A stretch of DNA of 37,640 nt from DATLED01 sp035525495 (GTDB lineage Bacteria; Actinomycetota; Acidimicrobiia; Acidimicrobiales; CADCTF01). The stretch lies in assembly GCA_035525495.1 (NCBI GenBank), contig DATLED010000093.1, positions 1 through 37,640 of the forward strand. Reading direction: 5' to 3'. The notes below the pieces were generated by a model, which saw only the letters and a program-made list of their open reading frames with translations, was not told the DNA's origin and did not search any database. Each line of letters begins with the position of its first letter. Position 1 is the stretch's first letter. Positions 16,802-26,068 of the stretch are shown piece after piece. The translations under genes and the position numbers were made by a program.

Positions 16802-19800
16802 AGCCGAGCACCCGGGCGGCGAAGGCCCGAGCCGACTCCTGATCCGAGGCCGACGCGATGACGGCGAGGACACCCCGTTCGGCCTCCGTCCGCCACGCCC
16901 TGACGTCGAAGGCGGCCGCCAGCGCGCCGACGAGCGGCCACCCTTCGAGCGCCGCGCAATCGGCGAGTCCACGCACCACCTCGTCGAGCTGCTCGAGGTC
17001 GGACGCCGGCTCGCCTCCGGCCAGCGCACCGAGCGCGGTGGCGAGGAGCTGGTAACGGCGGGCGCCCCGGGCTCCGGCATCAGCTGCGACCTCCGCGCTG
17101 CGTTCGGCCGCGGTACCGCGGTCACCCACGGCCAAGGCCAGCCGAGCCTGCACGAGTCCCCATCGGTGGCGCTGATGCCATGCCATCGTTCCCTGCCAGG
17201 TCTCGATCGTCGCCAGCTTCTCGGCGAGCGAGGCCGCGCCATCAGGGTCGTCGGCGAGGAGTCGACCGTCGGCGAGATCGAGAAGTCCGGCGAAATATGG
17301 CTCGGCCAGTGGACCGCGCGGGTCCGTGCGCTCCACCGCTTCGGTGTTGAGGTCGTCGGCCCGCTCCGGATGTCCCGTCCAGCGCAACAGCCAGGCGCGG
17401 GTGTTCATCGCCGGCCCGACCATGCGCAAACCGGCATCGCCGACACGCGCCACGGCGGCTTCGAGATCGTCGCATGCAGCGAGCGCTTCGTCCACCCGAC
17501 CGGATTGCCCGAAGGCCACTGCGCGGGCGAAGCGCCCGTGCAGCGGAGCGAACGGATGGGCGAGTCGTTCGGGCTCGACCAGTGCCCAGTCGAGCAGCGC
17601 CAATGCGTCCGTCGGGAGTCCCTGATGGAGTCGGATCTGGGCCAACCAGACGCCCGCGAGACCGCGCACCGGGGCGGGGGCGGCTTCGACCACGGCCGCC
17701 TCCAGGTGCGCGACGGCACCGGCGACGTCGCCACCTGCATGGCGCACGCGGCCCGCCAGGGCGAGGCAGCTCACGCGCAGGGCCGGGTCGGCGGCGACCG
17801 CCAACCCCTCGTCGGCCCGCTGGCGCGCCTCGTCGTAGCGCCGACGGTAGTAGGCGACCCACCCCGCCACCTCCAGGGCGGCGGCTCCACCGCCGCTCGT
17901 CACCGCCCGGGCTGCGTCGTCGGCCGCCTCGCCGAGGCGCCCGCCGGCCATGCGCACGCGTGCCCGCGCCGCGCTCGTCGCAGCCGTGTCCGCCAGCGCG
18001 AGCGCGGCACTCAAGTGGGTGTCGGCAGCGTCGAGGTCATGACGCGAGATGGCGACCTCGGCGGCCCGCCTGTACCACTCGCCGGCGAGAACGACGTCGC
18101 CGCCGAGGCGCGCGTGCACGGCCACCGCCAGCGGATCGGGGGTCGACCGGGCGGCGAGGGTGCGCGCCGCCTCGCGGTGGGCGAGTGCGCGGCGCGCACT
18201 CCCGGCCGCAAGGTCCAAGGCCTCGCGCTCGAGCTCGTGGTGGAAGGCGAAGCCCGTACCCCGCTCGACGAGAACGCCGCCGGCGGCGGCGGCCTCGAGG
18301 TGACCGAGCAGTTCGACGGCTGGTCGCCCCATCACCTCGGCAAGGAGATCGAGGTCGATGTCCGCGCCGAGCACGGCCGCCGTCCGGATCGTGAGCGCGG
18401 CCGGTCCCAGCCCGGCGATGCGTCGGTCGACGGCATCGTGCACCGAAGCCGGCAGTTCGTCGTCGGTTCCTTTGGCCAGCGCAGTGAGCAGGAGAGGGTG
18501 GCCGCCGCTCCGGGCGTGCAACTCGGCGGCCCGGACCTTTCCGACGAGTGAGGCGGTGGCTTCCAGATCGAGCGGTCCGAGCGAGAGGGTGACGTCGGCC
18601 TGGACGAGCGGCTCCGCCGTCGGGCGGGTGGCGACGACCGCCAGGAGCCGCTGTGTTCGTCGCACCGAGAAGGCCAGCCAGGCGAGCGTCGACGTCCCCG
18701 CGAGGTGCAGATCGTCGATGGCGAGCACCACGGGACGACCGTCGGCCAGCCGACCGATGACACCCAGGAGGGCCGCGAACAGTCGTGCCCGACCGAGCTC
18801 CGGGTCGGCCACGAAGGTCGCCCCACCCTCGGCCCCGGCCGTTTGGATGCCGAGGAGGGGTCCGATGGCGGCGGCGTCGGCCCCGAGCACGGCGATCCGC
18901 TCGTCGCTCGAGCGCCCGGAGAGGTGCAAGTCGACCGCGTCGATGATCGGTTGGAGCGGAAGATCGCGACCGAGCTGATCGCACCGGCCGAAGAGCACCA
19001 GGGCCCCCGTCGCGGCGCGAGCCGTCCAGTCATCGAGAAGAGCGGATTTGCCGATGCCGGCCTCGCCGGCGATGGCCACCGTCACCGTCGCGCCGGCGAC
19101 CACGCGATCGAGTGCGGCGTTCAGGGCGGCGAGTTCGGCGGAGCGACCGGGGAGCGGGGCGCGCGCGGCCGGAGCGTCCGCAACGGAGGCGGGCCGAGCT
19201 TCGCCCAACACGATCGCATCGTGGATCAACTCGGTGTCCGCCGTCGGCGAGATCCCGAGGTCCTCCGAAAGGCGTTCCCGAAGTCGCACATACGCGGCGA
19301 GTGCTGACGCCGGACGGCCCGTGGCCGCGTGGGCACGCATCAACACCCGCAAGGAAGCTTCGTCGTACGGATCGTGGGCGAGGGCATCCTCGGCGACCGC
19401 CGCCGCCGCCGCGTGGTCGCCCGCGCGGCCGGCGGCTTCCACTGCGATGCGACGAGCCGAGCGCGAGCGCGCCTCAGCGGCCGCCCGCTCGACTTCGATC
19501 CAGTCACCCTCCTCCTCGGGCAGCACGGTTCCCCGCGCGAGCGCGGCGGCGGCAGCCGCAGCGGCCCGCGCGGCGCCGAGGCGGCCGCCTTGCAATGCAT
19601 CCTCGGCCTCGAGAACCCGCGCAGCCAGCTCGTCCAGGTCCATCCAGTCGACGGCGAGGGCATAACCGGCGTCGGTGCGCGCAAGGCGGTCGGCACCGAG
19701 GACACCTCGCAGTCGCGAGACCAGCACGCCCACCTGCTCGGCGGGCCGGGCCGGCTGTTCGTCGCCCCACAGGATGTCAGCGAGACGGTCGGCAGACACC

Positions 19801-19925
19801 GGCCGTCCGCGGGCCAACGCCAGGACCTTCACCAGCCGCCGCGCCTTGAGGCTTCCGAGCCCACGCTCGCTGAGCCCGTCCACCGCGAAGCCGCCGAGCA
19901 CCCGCACGCGGAGACGTTCCACCAT
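16800..19925 (-). CDS. BTAD/SARP-type regulator with AAA/NB-ARC-like ATPase and TPR region
   Basis: 1041 residues. Residues about 1-95 are an OmpR-type winged helix (VRVLGGFAVDG, SLKARRLVKVLALARG, LADILWGDEQPA). Residues about 98-245 are the bacterial transcriptional activation domain (BTAD; CDELAARVLEAE-like helices, RVLMRAHAATGRPASALAAY). The STAND/AAA ATPase follows, with Walker A GEAGIGKS near 285 and Walker B VVLAIDDLH near 400. The C-terminal 450 residues are tetratricopeptide-like helices. There is no C-terminal LuxR helix-turn-helix. AfsR/DnrI-type proteins of this architecture activate secondary-metabolite or stress genes. Start ATG at 19925 with GGGAGA upstream. It is convergent with the SnoaL/APH/methyltransferase cassette. 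Confidence 0.9.
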   Translation of the reverse strand: MVERLRVRVLGGFAVDGLSERGLGSLKARRLVKVLALARGRPVSADRLADILWGDEQPARPAEQVGVLVSRLRGVLGADRLARTDAGYALAVDWMDLDELAARVLEAEDALQGGRLGAARAAAAAAAALARGTVLPEEEGDWIEVERAAAEARSRSARRIAVEAAGRAGDHAAAAAVAEDALAHDPYDEASLRVLMRAHAATGRPASALAAYVRLRERLSEDLGISPTADTELIHDAIVLGEARPASVADAPAARAPLPGRSAELAALNAALDRVVAGATVTVAIAGEAGIGKSALLDDWTARAATGALVLFGRCDQLGRDLPLQPIIDAVDLHLSGRSSDERIAVLGADAAAIGPLLGIQTAGAEGGATFVADPELGRARLFAALLGVIGRLADGRPVVLAIDDLHLAGTSTLAWLAFSVRRTQRLLAVVATRPTAEPLVQADVTLSLGPLDLEATASLVGKVRAAELHARSGGHPLLLTALAKGTDDELPASVHDAVDRRIAGLGPAALTIRTAAVLGADIDLDLLAEVMGRPAVELLGHLEAAAAGGVLVERGTGFAFHHELEREALDLAAGSARRALAHREAARTLAARSTPDPLAVAVHARLGGDVVLAGEWYRRAAEVAISRHDLDAADTHLSAALALADTAATSAARARVRMAGGRLGEAADDAARAVTSGGGAAALEVAGWVAYYRRRYDEARQRADEGLAVAADPALRVSCLALAGRVRHAGGDVAGAVAHLEAAVVEAAPAPVRGLAGVWLAQIRLHQGLPTDALALLDWALVEPERLAHPFAPLHGRFARAVAFGQSGRVDEALAACDDLEAAVARVGDAGLRMVGPAMNTRAWLLRWTGHPERADDLNTEAVERTDPRGPLAEPYFAGLLDLADGRLLADDPDGAASLAEKLATIETWQGTMAWHQRHRWGLVQARLALAVGDRGTAAERSAEVAADAGARGARRYQLLATALGALAGGEPASDLEQLDEVVRGLADCAALEGWPLVGALAAAFDVRAWRTEAERGVLAVIASASDQESARAFAARVLG

Positions 19926-20015
19926 TCGGTGCAGTCTCCCTCGCGTCGAGCGCTCCGGCGAGCCTTCCGTCTGCCGGCGTGTCGCCTCGGCGCGCCGCGA
20001 GGGGCGGTGAAGAGA

Positions 20016-20570
20016 TCAGCTCTGGTTCCTCAACGGCCGGCGGCCGGTGTACGCCGCGAGACGCTCCATCGGCGACGCACCGGCAGGAGCGTCGACCGCG
20101 TCGGCAAAGGTCTGACCGTCTCGGAGCGGGTCGATGGCTTCGCGTGCGAATGCGTCGACCTCGGCCACCAGCTCGATTGGTGGGTCGTATGACTGTCCGG
20201 TCGCGCTGGCCAGGTCCCATCCATGGACGAGTCCGTCGAGGACGATGAACCGGGCGAAGGTCTCACCCGGCACCTCGCCGAACGGTGCGATGACCGTCTT
20301 GTCGAGGGCTCCGGGTGCGCTGACGGCAGCACCCAGATCCGCCAGGGCCGGCCCGAACCCGCCGAGCACGTCTTCGAGGTCGGGGTCGGGGGGCGCCTCT
20401 CCCCGGTAGGCGGCCGCGAACGACGTGGCGAGGCCGATCATGTGCTCGAGCACGCCGCGGACCGCGAAGTCGGCGCACGGCGTCGGTCGGTCGAGTTGGT
20501 CGGGTTTGATGCCCGCGACCACACCGCCGAGGAGCGGGGCGAGTTGGCCGAACTGCGCCAGGGCGTCCAT
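20016..20570 (-). CDS. TIGR03086/mycothiol-maleylpyruvate-isomerase-like protein
   Basis: 184 residues. It begins MDALAQFGQLAPLL with the family pattern LDRPTPCADFAVRGVLEHMIG, and later LVHGWDLASATGQ, whose His corresponds to the metal site of the DinB-like/MDMPI N-terminal fold. Such proteins are putative metal-dependent, thiol-using (mycothiol in actinobacteria) enzymes; the substrate is unknown. The start at 20570 is supported by GGAGG 4 bases upstream. The frame stays open to an ATG at 20702, which would add 44 residues (MTEPDRNDAVIKLIEAGRDR...) with poorer codon bias. Divergent from the second TPR-LuxR regulator. Confidence 0.8.
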   Translation of the reverse strand: MDALAQFGQLAPLLGGVVAGIKPDQLDRPTPCADFAVRGVLEHMIGLATSFAAAYRGEAPPDPDLEDVLGGFGPALADLGAAVSAPGALDKTVIAPFGEVPGETFARFIVLDGLVHGWDLASATGQSYDPPIELVAEVDAFAREAIDPLRDGQTFADAVDAPAGASPMERLAAYTGRRPLRNQS

Positions 20571-20843
20571 GGGTCCTCCGTTGCGTGGATTCACGTGATC
20601 GTCCACGCTACGGGCCGGAGTCGCCCCGAGTAAGGCCGCCTCTCGGTCGCGTCCCGCCTCGATCAGCTTGATGACGGCGTCGTTTCGATCTGGCTCGGTC
20701 ATCTGTCGATTGTCGCGGGCAGCCGCGTTTCGGGCATCGGCCGCGCACACCATCTCCGCGATCTCGGCGTGGCGACGCGTGGGGCGAGTGCACCATCGGG
20801 ACACTTCGGCGCCGCCGCCGGCGACAGCGCGAGGCTGGAAGTC

Positions 20844-22475
20844 GTGGACACTGACGAGCTGACCGCGATCCGGGAGGCGCTTCGCAGGCACGAATGGCAG
20901 GCCGCGCTCGACGCGGCCGCGGCCGCCTCGGTCGATTCCCCGGAGCTCGAGGCCGAGCTGGCGGACATGAGAGCCGACGCGGCCTGGTGGCTCGGTCGAC
21001 TCGAGGAGTGCATCACCGCCCGGGAGGTCGCGTACCGGATGTTCGAGGAGCTGGGTGACCACCGCCGCGCCGGTCAGTGTGCGGTGTGGCTCTACGAACA
21101 CCACGCGTTCCGCGCCCGACCGGCGGGCTCCGGCGCGTGGCTGCGGCGGGCCCGGAGGGCGCTGGAAACCGATCCTCAGTGCGTCGAGCACGGTGCCTTG
21201 TTGCTGCGGGAGGCGGAGACCGCGCACGGTGGGGGTGATCTCGATCGCGCCTTGGCGCTGGCCACCGAAGTGATTGGCCTCGGTCGGGCGCTCCGTTCAC
21301 CGGACCTCGAGGCCGAGGCGCTCCAGACGAAAGGTCGGGTGCTGATCCACCTCGGCGAGGTGGCCGACGGAATGGGCCACTTGGACGAGGCGATGCTGTT
21401 CGCGGTCGAGGGTCGGCTCGGGGCCTACTCCACCGGCAAGGTGTACTGCAGCCTGATCAGCGCGTGTGAGGAGCTCGGTGACACCGACCGCGCCGCCGAG
21501 TGGACGGAGGCCACCATGCGGTGGGCACAGGAGAGCCCCTTCGCCATCTTTCCCGGCGTCTGCCGGGTCCACCGGGCGGTGGTGCTCAAGCGGCGCGGAT
21601 CGCTCGTCGAGGCGGAGCGCGAGGCGGAACGCGCCTGTGACGAGCTCGCCGAGAGCCACATCGGCAACAGTGCCGCCGCCTACGCCGAGGTCGGCGACAT
21701 CCGCCGCCGTCTCGGGGATGTCGACGGAGCGGCCGACGCGTTCGAACGAGCACAACAGCTCACCGGTCGGCCTTGCGGCGCGCTGGCGCTGCTGCGCCTC
21801 GCCGAGGGTCGAGTGGACGCGGCCACCTCGATCGTCTCCGGATGCCTCGGTGAGACCACGACGAATCGCTTGGCGCGCGCCTCCCTGCTCCCGATCGTCA
21901 TCCAGGTCGCCGCCGCCGCCGGTGACATCGACGCAGCTCGAGACGCGCTCGGCGAGTTGGAGGAGATCGCCGGCGCGTTCGACACGCCGTTCCTGCGCGC
22001 CACCGCGCTCTCGGCGCGCGGCCGCCTCCAGCTGATGGAGCAGGACACGACGGCGGTCGCGACCCTGCGACAAGCGGTTGAAGGCTGGGAGGCGCTCGAG
22101 GTGCCGTACGAGGTCGCGACCACGCGCACCCTGCTGGGCGAGGCACTACGGCATCGTGGTGAGGAAACGGCGGCCATCGAGTCCTTTGCCGCGGCGGCCG
22201 CGCTCTTCGACCGCATCGGCGCGCACACCGACGCCCTGCTCGTCGCCGGCGACTCGAGAGCAGCGCTACCCGCCGGTCTCACCGAACGAGAGGTCGAGGT
22301 CCTCCGCCTGGTTGCCGCGGGGTTGACGAACAACGAGATCGCCGCCCAGCTGTACCTGAGTGCGAAGACCGTCTCACGGCACGCGTCGAACATCTTCACG
22401 AAGATCGGCGTCTCCTCGCGAGCCGCCGCCACTGCCTTCGCGTTCGAACACCGGCTGGTGGAGTCGCGGCGGTAG
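20844..22475 (+). CDS. TPR-containing LuxR-family regulator, paralogue of 8141-9763
   Basis: 543 residues from the GTG at 20844, chosen because the paralogue at 8141-9763 begins at the same point (VDTDELTAIREAL versus VDELTTARTAF) and a GGAAG lies just upstream; an ATG at 20769 would add 25 unrelated residues. Residues about 1-475 are TPR-like helical repeats (DAAWWLGRLEECITAREVAY, CRVHRAVVLKRRGSLVEAE). Residues about 478-540 are the LuxR/GerE helix-turn-helix: TEREVEVLRLVAAGLTNNEI, recognition helix TVSRHASNIFTKIGVSS. No receiver or ATPase domain. Divergent from the TIGR03086 gene, which it may regulate. Confidence 0.9.
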   Translation: MDTDELTAIREALRRHEWQAALDAAAAASVDSPELEAELADMRADAAWWLGRLEECITAREVAYRMFEELGDHRRAGQCAVWLYEHHAFRARPAGSGAWLRRARRALETDPQCVEHGALLLREAETAHGGGDLDRALALATEVIGLGRALRSPDLEAEALQTKGRVLIHLGEVADGMGHLDEAMLFAVEGRLGAYSTGKVYCSLISACEELGDTDRAAEWTEATMRWAQESPFAIFPGVCRVHRAVVLKRRGSLVEAEREAERACDELAESHIGNSAAAYAEVGDIRRRLGDVDGAADAFERAQQLTGRPCGALALLRLAEGRVDAATSIVSGCLGETTTNRLARASLLPIVIQVAAAAGDIDAARDALGELEEIAGAFDTPFLRATALSARGRLQLMEQDTTAVATLRQAVEGWEALEVPYEVATTRTLLGEALRHRGEETAAIESFAAAAALFDRIGAHTDALLVAGDSRAALPAGLTEREVEVLRLVAAGLTNNEIAAQLYLSAKTVSRHASNIFTKIGVSSRAAATAFAFEHRLVESRR

Positions 22476-22486
22476 CAGAACCCCTG

Positions 22487-22516
22487 CCGCGCGACGGTGC
22501 AACCAGCGTCGTGCGG
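22487..22516 (+). terminator. Hairpin after the second TPR-LuxR gene
   Basis: CCGCGCGACG (22487-22496) pairs with CGTCGTGCGG (22507-22516) over 10 bp, with one G-U pair and a 10-base loop, starting 11 bases after the stop. It fits a U-tract-less actinobacterial terminator. The rest of the 181-bp gap before the propeller gene shows no clear promoter. Confidence 0.5.
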
Positions 22517-22656
22517 TGTTCGCCCCATTTCAAGGGCGCGGTGTGCGACGGGGATTGGTGCGCGCGCCCGATGTGGCCGCGTGCCTCTGGGGGCGACGGT
22601 TGGGGAACTCGAGCGGACTCGGATCGCGAGCCTGCGTCCTCGAACGGAGACAGGAC

Positions 22657-24177
22657 ATGGAGCACCCCAGGAACGGACGGCCCCGAGCTCGAAGGCATGC
22701 GCGGTTGCTCGCGTCTTGTGCCGCTGCACTCTGGCTGATCGCGGCGGCGACTGGTGTCGACGCCGATCCGACCGTCGGGCCCCTCGTCCAGGTGTCGGGG
22801 CCCAGTCTGTTCGACGGCTGCACCGCGGATTCGACCCAGAACGGAGCGGCATTCGTCGGCTCGGAGGTCGAGCCTTGGGTCGATGTCGATCCGTCCGACG
22901 CCAGCCACCTGGTGGCGGCGTGGCAGCAGGACCGGTGGTCGAACGGGGCGGCGCGGGGCATCGGGTCCGCCGTGAGCCGAGATGGGGGCGCGACCTGGCG
23001 ATCCACGTTCGTGCCCGGGCTCAGCGCCTGCTCGGGTGGGGTCTTCGAGCGAGCAACGGACCCCTGGGTCTCGATCTCCGTCGACGGCACGGTGTATCTG
23101 AGCGCCTATGTGTTCGACCGCACGGCCGGCCAGGACGCCGTGACCGTCAGTGCGTCGAGCGACGGCGGTGAGACCTGGGGAGCACCCGCGGTCGTCGCAT
23201 CTGGCCCCGATGGGAACTCGTTCAATGACAAGGAGGCGGTCACCGCCGATCCGCACGATGCCGACGTCGCCTATCTGACGTGGTCGAGGTTCACATCGCC
23301 GAACGGGGTCGCCGACGACTCTGCGTACGCATGGTCACGCGCGATCCGCGGTGGGCTGGCGATCTCGCGCACGACCGACGGCGGCGCGACGTGGGAGCCG
23401 CACCGCATGATCTTCGAGTCGACGAACCTGCTTCCCACCTTCGCCCAGATCGTCGTGCTCCCCAACGGGGACCTCGTCGACGTGTTCGAGGAATCGCGCC
23501 TCCCATATTCCAAGCCGAACGGGAACGGCACCGAGCACACGCTGCATGTGAGCATGACGCGGTCGACCGACCGAGGCCTCACGTGGAGCAGGCCGAAGGC
23601 GATCGCGCCCGCCGGCAGGGTCGGCACGACCGACCCCGAGAGCGGACGGCCCGTCCGTGCCGGCGGTCTCGACGTCGCTGTGGATCCAGTGAGTGGGCGG
23701 TTGCACGTCGCGTGGACGTATGCGTTCCCAGGCTCGGCGGTCGACAGCATCGCGCTCTCGACGTCCGGCGACGGCGGGCGGACGTGGTCGGCCCCCATGA
23801 AGGTGAACCGGACGCCTACCGATGTCCCCATGGGCGCGCAGCAGGCGTTCAATCCGTCCGTCGCCGTCTCCAGCAACGGCGCCGTGGCGGTCAGCTACTC
23901 GGACCTACGGACCAACGACCCGGCACCACAGCTCGCGACGTCGGTCTCCATGGCCCTCTGCCAGTCGACGGCGGACTGCGCGAGCCCGGCCGGATGGGAG
24001 GAGCGAATGCTGACGGACGTGCCGTTCGACCTGCGGAAGGCGCCGTATGCGCGCGGATACTTCGTGGGCGACTACACCGGCCTCGTCGCCGCAGGGAGCG
24101 ATGTGCTCGCGGCGTTCACGATGCCGCACGCGGCGGACACCGCGAGCGTCTTCCTCCGACGGGTGACGACGAACTGA
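22657..24177 (+). CDS. Secreted Asp-box (sialidase-fold) beta-propeller protein
   Basis: 506 residues. The start at 22657 follows GGAGACAGG and opens into an Arg-rich signal peptide (ARRHARLLASCAAALWLIAA), with likely cleavage near residue 36 (VDA|DPT). The mature protein carries Asp-box motifs SRDGGATW (about 107), SSDGGETW (167), TTDGGATW (239), STDRGLTW (303) and SGDGGRTW (370), spaced as in a six-bladed sialidase/BNR propeller. A sialidase would also need an Arg triad, an Asp acid/base and a Tyr/Glu pair; I cannot assign these with confidence, so it may be an exo-sialidase-like hydrolase or a binding propeller. Convergent with the ABC exporter operon. Confidence 0.85.
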   Translation: MEHPRNGRPRARRHARLLASCAAALWLIAAATGVDADPTVGPLVQVSGPSLFDGCTADSTQNGAAFVGSEVEPWVDVDPSDASHLVAAWQQDRWSNGAARGIGSAVSRDGGATWRSTFVPGLSACSGGVFERATDPWVSISVDGTVYLSAYVFDRTAGQDAVTVSASSDGGETWGAPAVVASGPDGNSFNDKEAVTADPHDADVAYLTWSRFTSPNGVADDSAYAWSRAIRGGLAISRTTDGGATWEPHRMIFESTNLLPTFAQIVVLPNGDLVDVFEESRLPYSKPNGNGTEHTLHVSMTRSTDRGLTWSRPKAIAPAGRVGTTDPESGRPVRAGGLDVAVDPVSGRLHVAWTYAFPGSAVDSIALSTSGDGGRTWSAPMKVNRTPTDVPMGAQQAFNPSVAVSSNGAVAVSYSDLRTNDPAPQLATSVSMALCQSTADCASPAGWEERMLTDVPFDLRKAPYARGYFVGDYTGLVAAGSDVLAAFTMPHAADTASVFLRRVTTN

Positions 24178-24188
24178 GCTGTCCCGTT

Positions 24189-24213
24189 TCGAGGGCTTGG
24201 TGACCGTCCTCGA
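24189..24213. terminator. Inverted repeat between convergent propeller and ABC genes
   Basis: TCGAGG and CCTCGA pair across a 13-base loop, 11 bases after the rightward stop and 43 bases from the leftward ABC stop. It is placed for bidirectional termination; the stem is short. Confidence 0.35.
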
Positions 24214-24256
24214 GTGAGCCGGCGGGAACGCTTGGAGAGCCTCCCGGGGGATCGAT

Positions 24257-26068
24257 TCAGCGATAGGCAGCAGCCTGGATGGCGTACAGCTCGGCGTAGG
24301 TGCCGCCGCGAGCCGCGAGCTCGTCGTGGGTGCCGACCTCGACGACCCTGCTCCCGGACAGCACCACGATGAGGTCGGCCATGCGGACCGTCGAGAAGCG
24401 GTGCGACACCAGCACGGTGACGCGGCCGGCGTCCGATGCCCCCCTCGCCTGCTCCGCAAAACGCTCGAACAGGGCGTGCTCGGTCTCGGCGTCGAGGGCC
24501 GAGGTCGGCTCGTCGAGGACGACGAGTAGTGGGTCTTCCCGCACCAACCCACGGGCGAGCGCCAGCTTCTGCCACTGACCGCCGGAGAGGTCGACGCCCC
24601 CCGGCCAGCTCGGTCCCAACTGGGTCGAGAGTCCGTCGGGCAACCGCTCGACGACGTCAACCGCGCCGGCGCGCTCAACGGCGCCCGTCACCGCCACCGG
24701 GTCGTCGACCCGTGGGAGGTCGCCGAGCCCGACCGCGCTCTGGGCGGGCAACTCGAATCGAACGAAGTCCTGGAACGCGCCGGCCATCCGCTCCCGCCAC
24801 GCCGCCGCGTCGATGGTGAGGAGGTCCACGCCATCGACGAGTATGCGACCGTCGGTCGGCTCGTAGAGCTTCGCCAACAGCTTCACCAGCGTGGACTTCC
24901 CAGCGCCGTTCTCACCGACGACGGCGACCACCGACCCTGCCGGCAAACGCAGGTCGACGTGCTCGAGGACGAGCGGCTGATCGAGGCCGGGGTACCGGAA
25001 CGACACGTCGTGGAGCGTGATGCCGTCAGCCAGTTCGGACGGCGGTGTCCCCGTCGCGTTCCTACGCCGACGCTCGACGAGGTCCTCGAGCCACAACAGG
25101 CGCTGCGAGCCCTGGACGAAGAAGCCCCAGGTGTTGACCTCGGTCGCTGCCAACCCGATGTACGCGGTGAGGCGGGCGCCTGCGGCAACGACGATCAGCG
25201 CCGCGGACGCGTCGCTGGCGGTCCGGGCGGAGATCGCGACCGCGGCGACGAAGGCCGAAGCGAACACGGCCCACGCGGCCGTCTGGGCGAGACCTGACCG
25301 GAGGCGCACGCGCTGGAGCGGCCGCTGGAACGCGTTCCACGCCGCCGCCCGATCGGCGGCGACCGCCCGCGTGGCTCCACCGACCCGAAGCTCCTTGGCC
25401 GACGGAGCTTCTGTCTGGAGCACGAAGAGGTGACGGGCGAGCCGGCGGTTGGCCGCCTCGCCCTCCCAGACGGCAGTGACCCGACGACCGACCCCTGCGG
25501 CGGCGATCACCGGCGGAAGGGCGGCGACGCCGAGCAGGAACATGGCGGGATGCACCGTCGCCAGCACCCCCATGACGACGAGCAGACGGATGGCGATGCC
25601 GAGCGATCCGAAGAGCGACAAGAAGATGTGGTCGAGCGTGAAGACCTGGTCGCGCAGCATGGCCAGTCGGTCGAGCACCTCGGGCCGCTCGTGTTGCTCG
25701 ATGCCCACGGTGGTGGCCTGCAGCCTGGCCACATGGGTTTCGAGCGCCACGGCGAGACGTTGCCGGAACCGATCGTGCAGGCGTTGGCTCCCGCTCGTCA
25801 CGACCCATCCACCGACGCAGGAGAAGGCGATGCCGACGCCCGCGGTCAACAGCCGCGTGCGGTCGGGCGCTCCCGGGGTCCGCAATGCCTTGGCGATGAG
25901 ACCGAGCCACACCGCGACGAGGGCATCGGGCAGGGCGCCGAGCACGGTCGACCCGAGGGAGATCCACAGCAACGCCGGCTCGAACCGAAAGCCGAGGCGC
26001 AAGAGGTGCAGGATGGCCGGTCGCTGGCCGGGGAGCTCCGAGAGGGCGTCGTCGACGGTCAGGCTCAT
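24257..26068 (-). CDS. ABC exporter subunit, fused membrane and ATPase domains
   Basis: 603 residues, full length for a type IV (ABCB-like) half transporter. Residues about 25-330 form the six-helix membrane domain (PALLWISLGSTVLGALPDAL, LLTAGVGIAFSCVGGWVV, IAIRLLVVMGVLA, AWAVFASAFVAAVAIS). The ATPase domain has Walker A GENGAGKST (about 385), Q-loop AFQDFVRF, signature LSGGQWQK, Walker B LLVVLDEPTSALD and H-loop SHRFST. Its ATG overlaps the stop of the preceding subunit by 4 bases (ATGA), so the two are translationally coupled and should form a heterodimer. Substrate unknown; the fold is that of exporters of lipids, peptides or drugs, not of sugar importers. Confidence 0.9.
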   Translation of the reverse strand: MSLTVDDALSELPGQRPAILHLLRLGFRFEPALLWISLGSTVLGALPDALVAVWLGLIAKALRTPGAPDRTRLLTAGVGIAFSCVGGWVVTSGSQRLHDRFRQRLAVALETHVARLQATTVGIEQHERPEVLDRLAMLRDQVFTLDHIFLSLFGSLGIAIRLLVVMGVLATVHPAMFLLGVAALPPVIAAAGVGRRVTAVWEGEAANRRLARHLFVLQTEAPSAKELRVGGATRAVAADRAAAWNAFQRPLQRVRLRSGLAQTAAWAVFASAFVAAVAISARTASDASAALIVVAAGARLTAYIGLAATEVNTWGFFVQGSQRLLWLEDLVERRRRNATGTPPSELADGITLHDVSFRYPGLDQPLVLEHVDLRLPAGSVVAVVGENGAGKSTLVKLLAKLYEPTDGRILVDGVDLLTIDAAAWRERMAGAFQDFVRFELPAQSAVGLGDLPRVDDPVAVTGAVERAGAVDVVERLPDGLSTQLGPSWPGGVDLSGGQWQKLALARGLVREDPLLVVLDEPTSALDAETEHALFERFAEQARGASDAGRVTVLVSHRFSTVRMADLIVVLSGSRVVEVGTHDELAARGGTYAELYAIQAAAYR

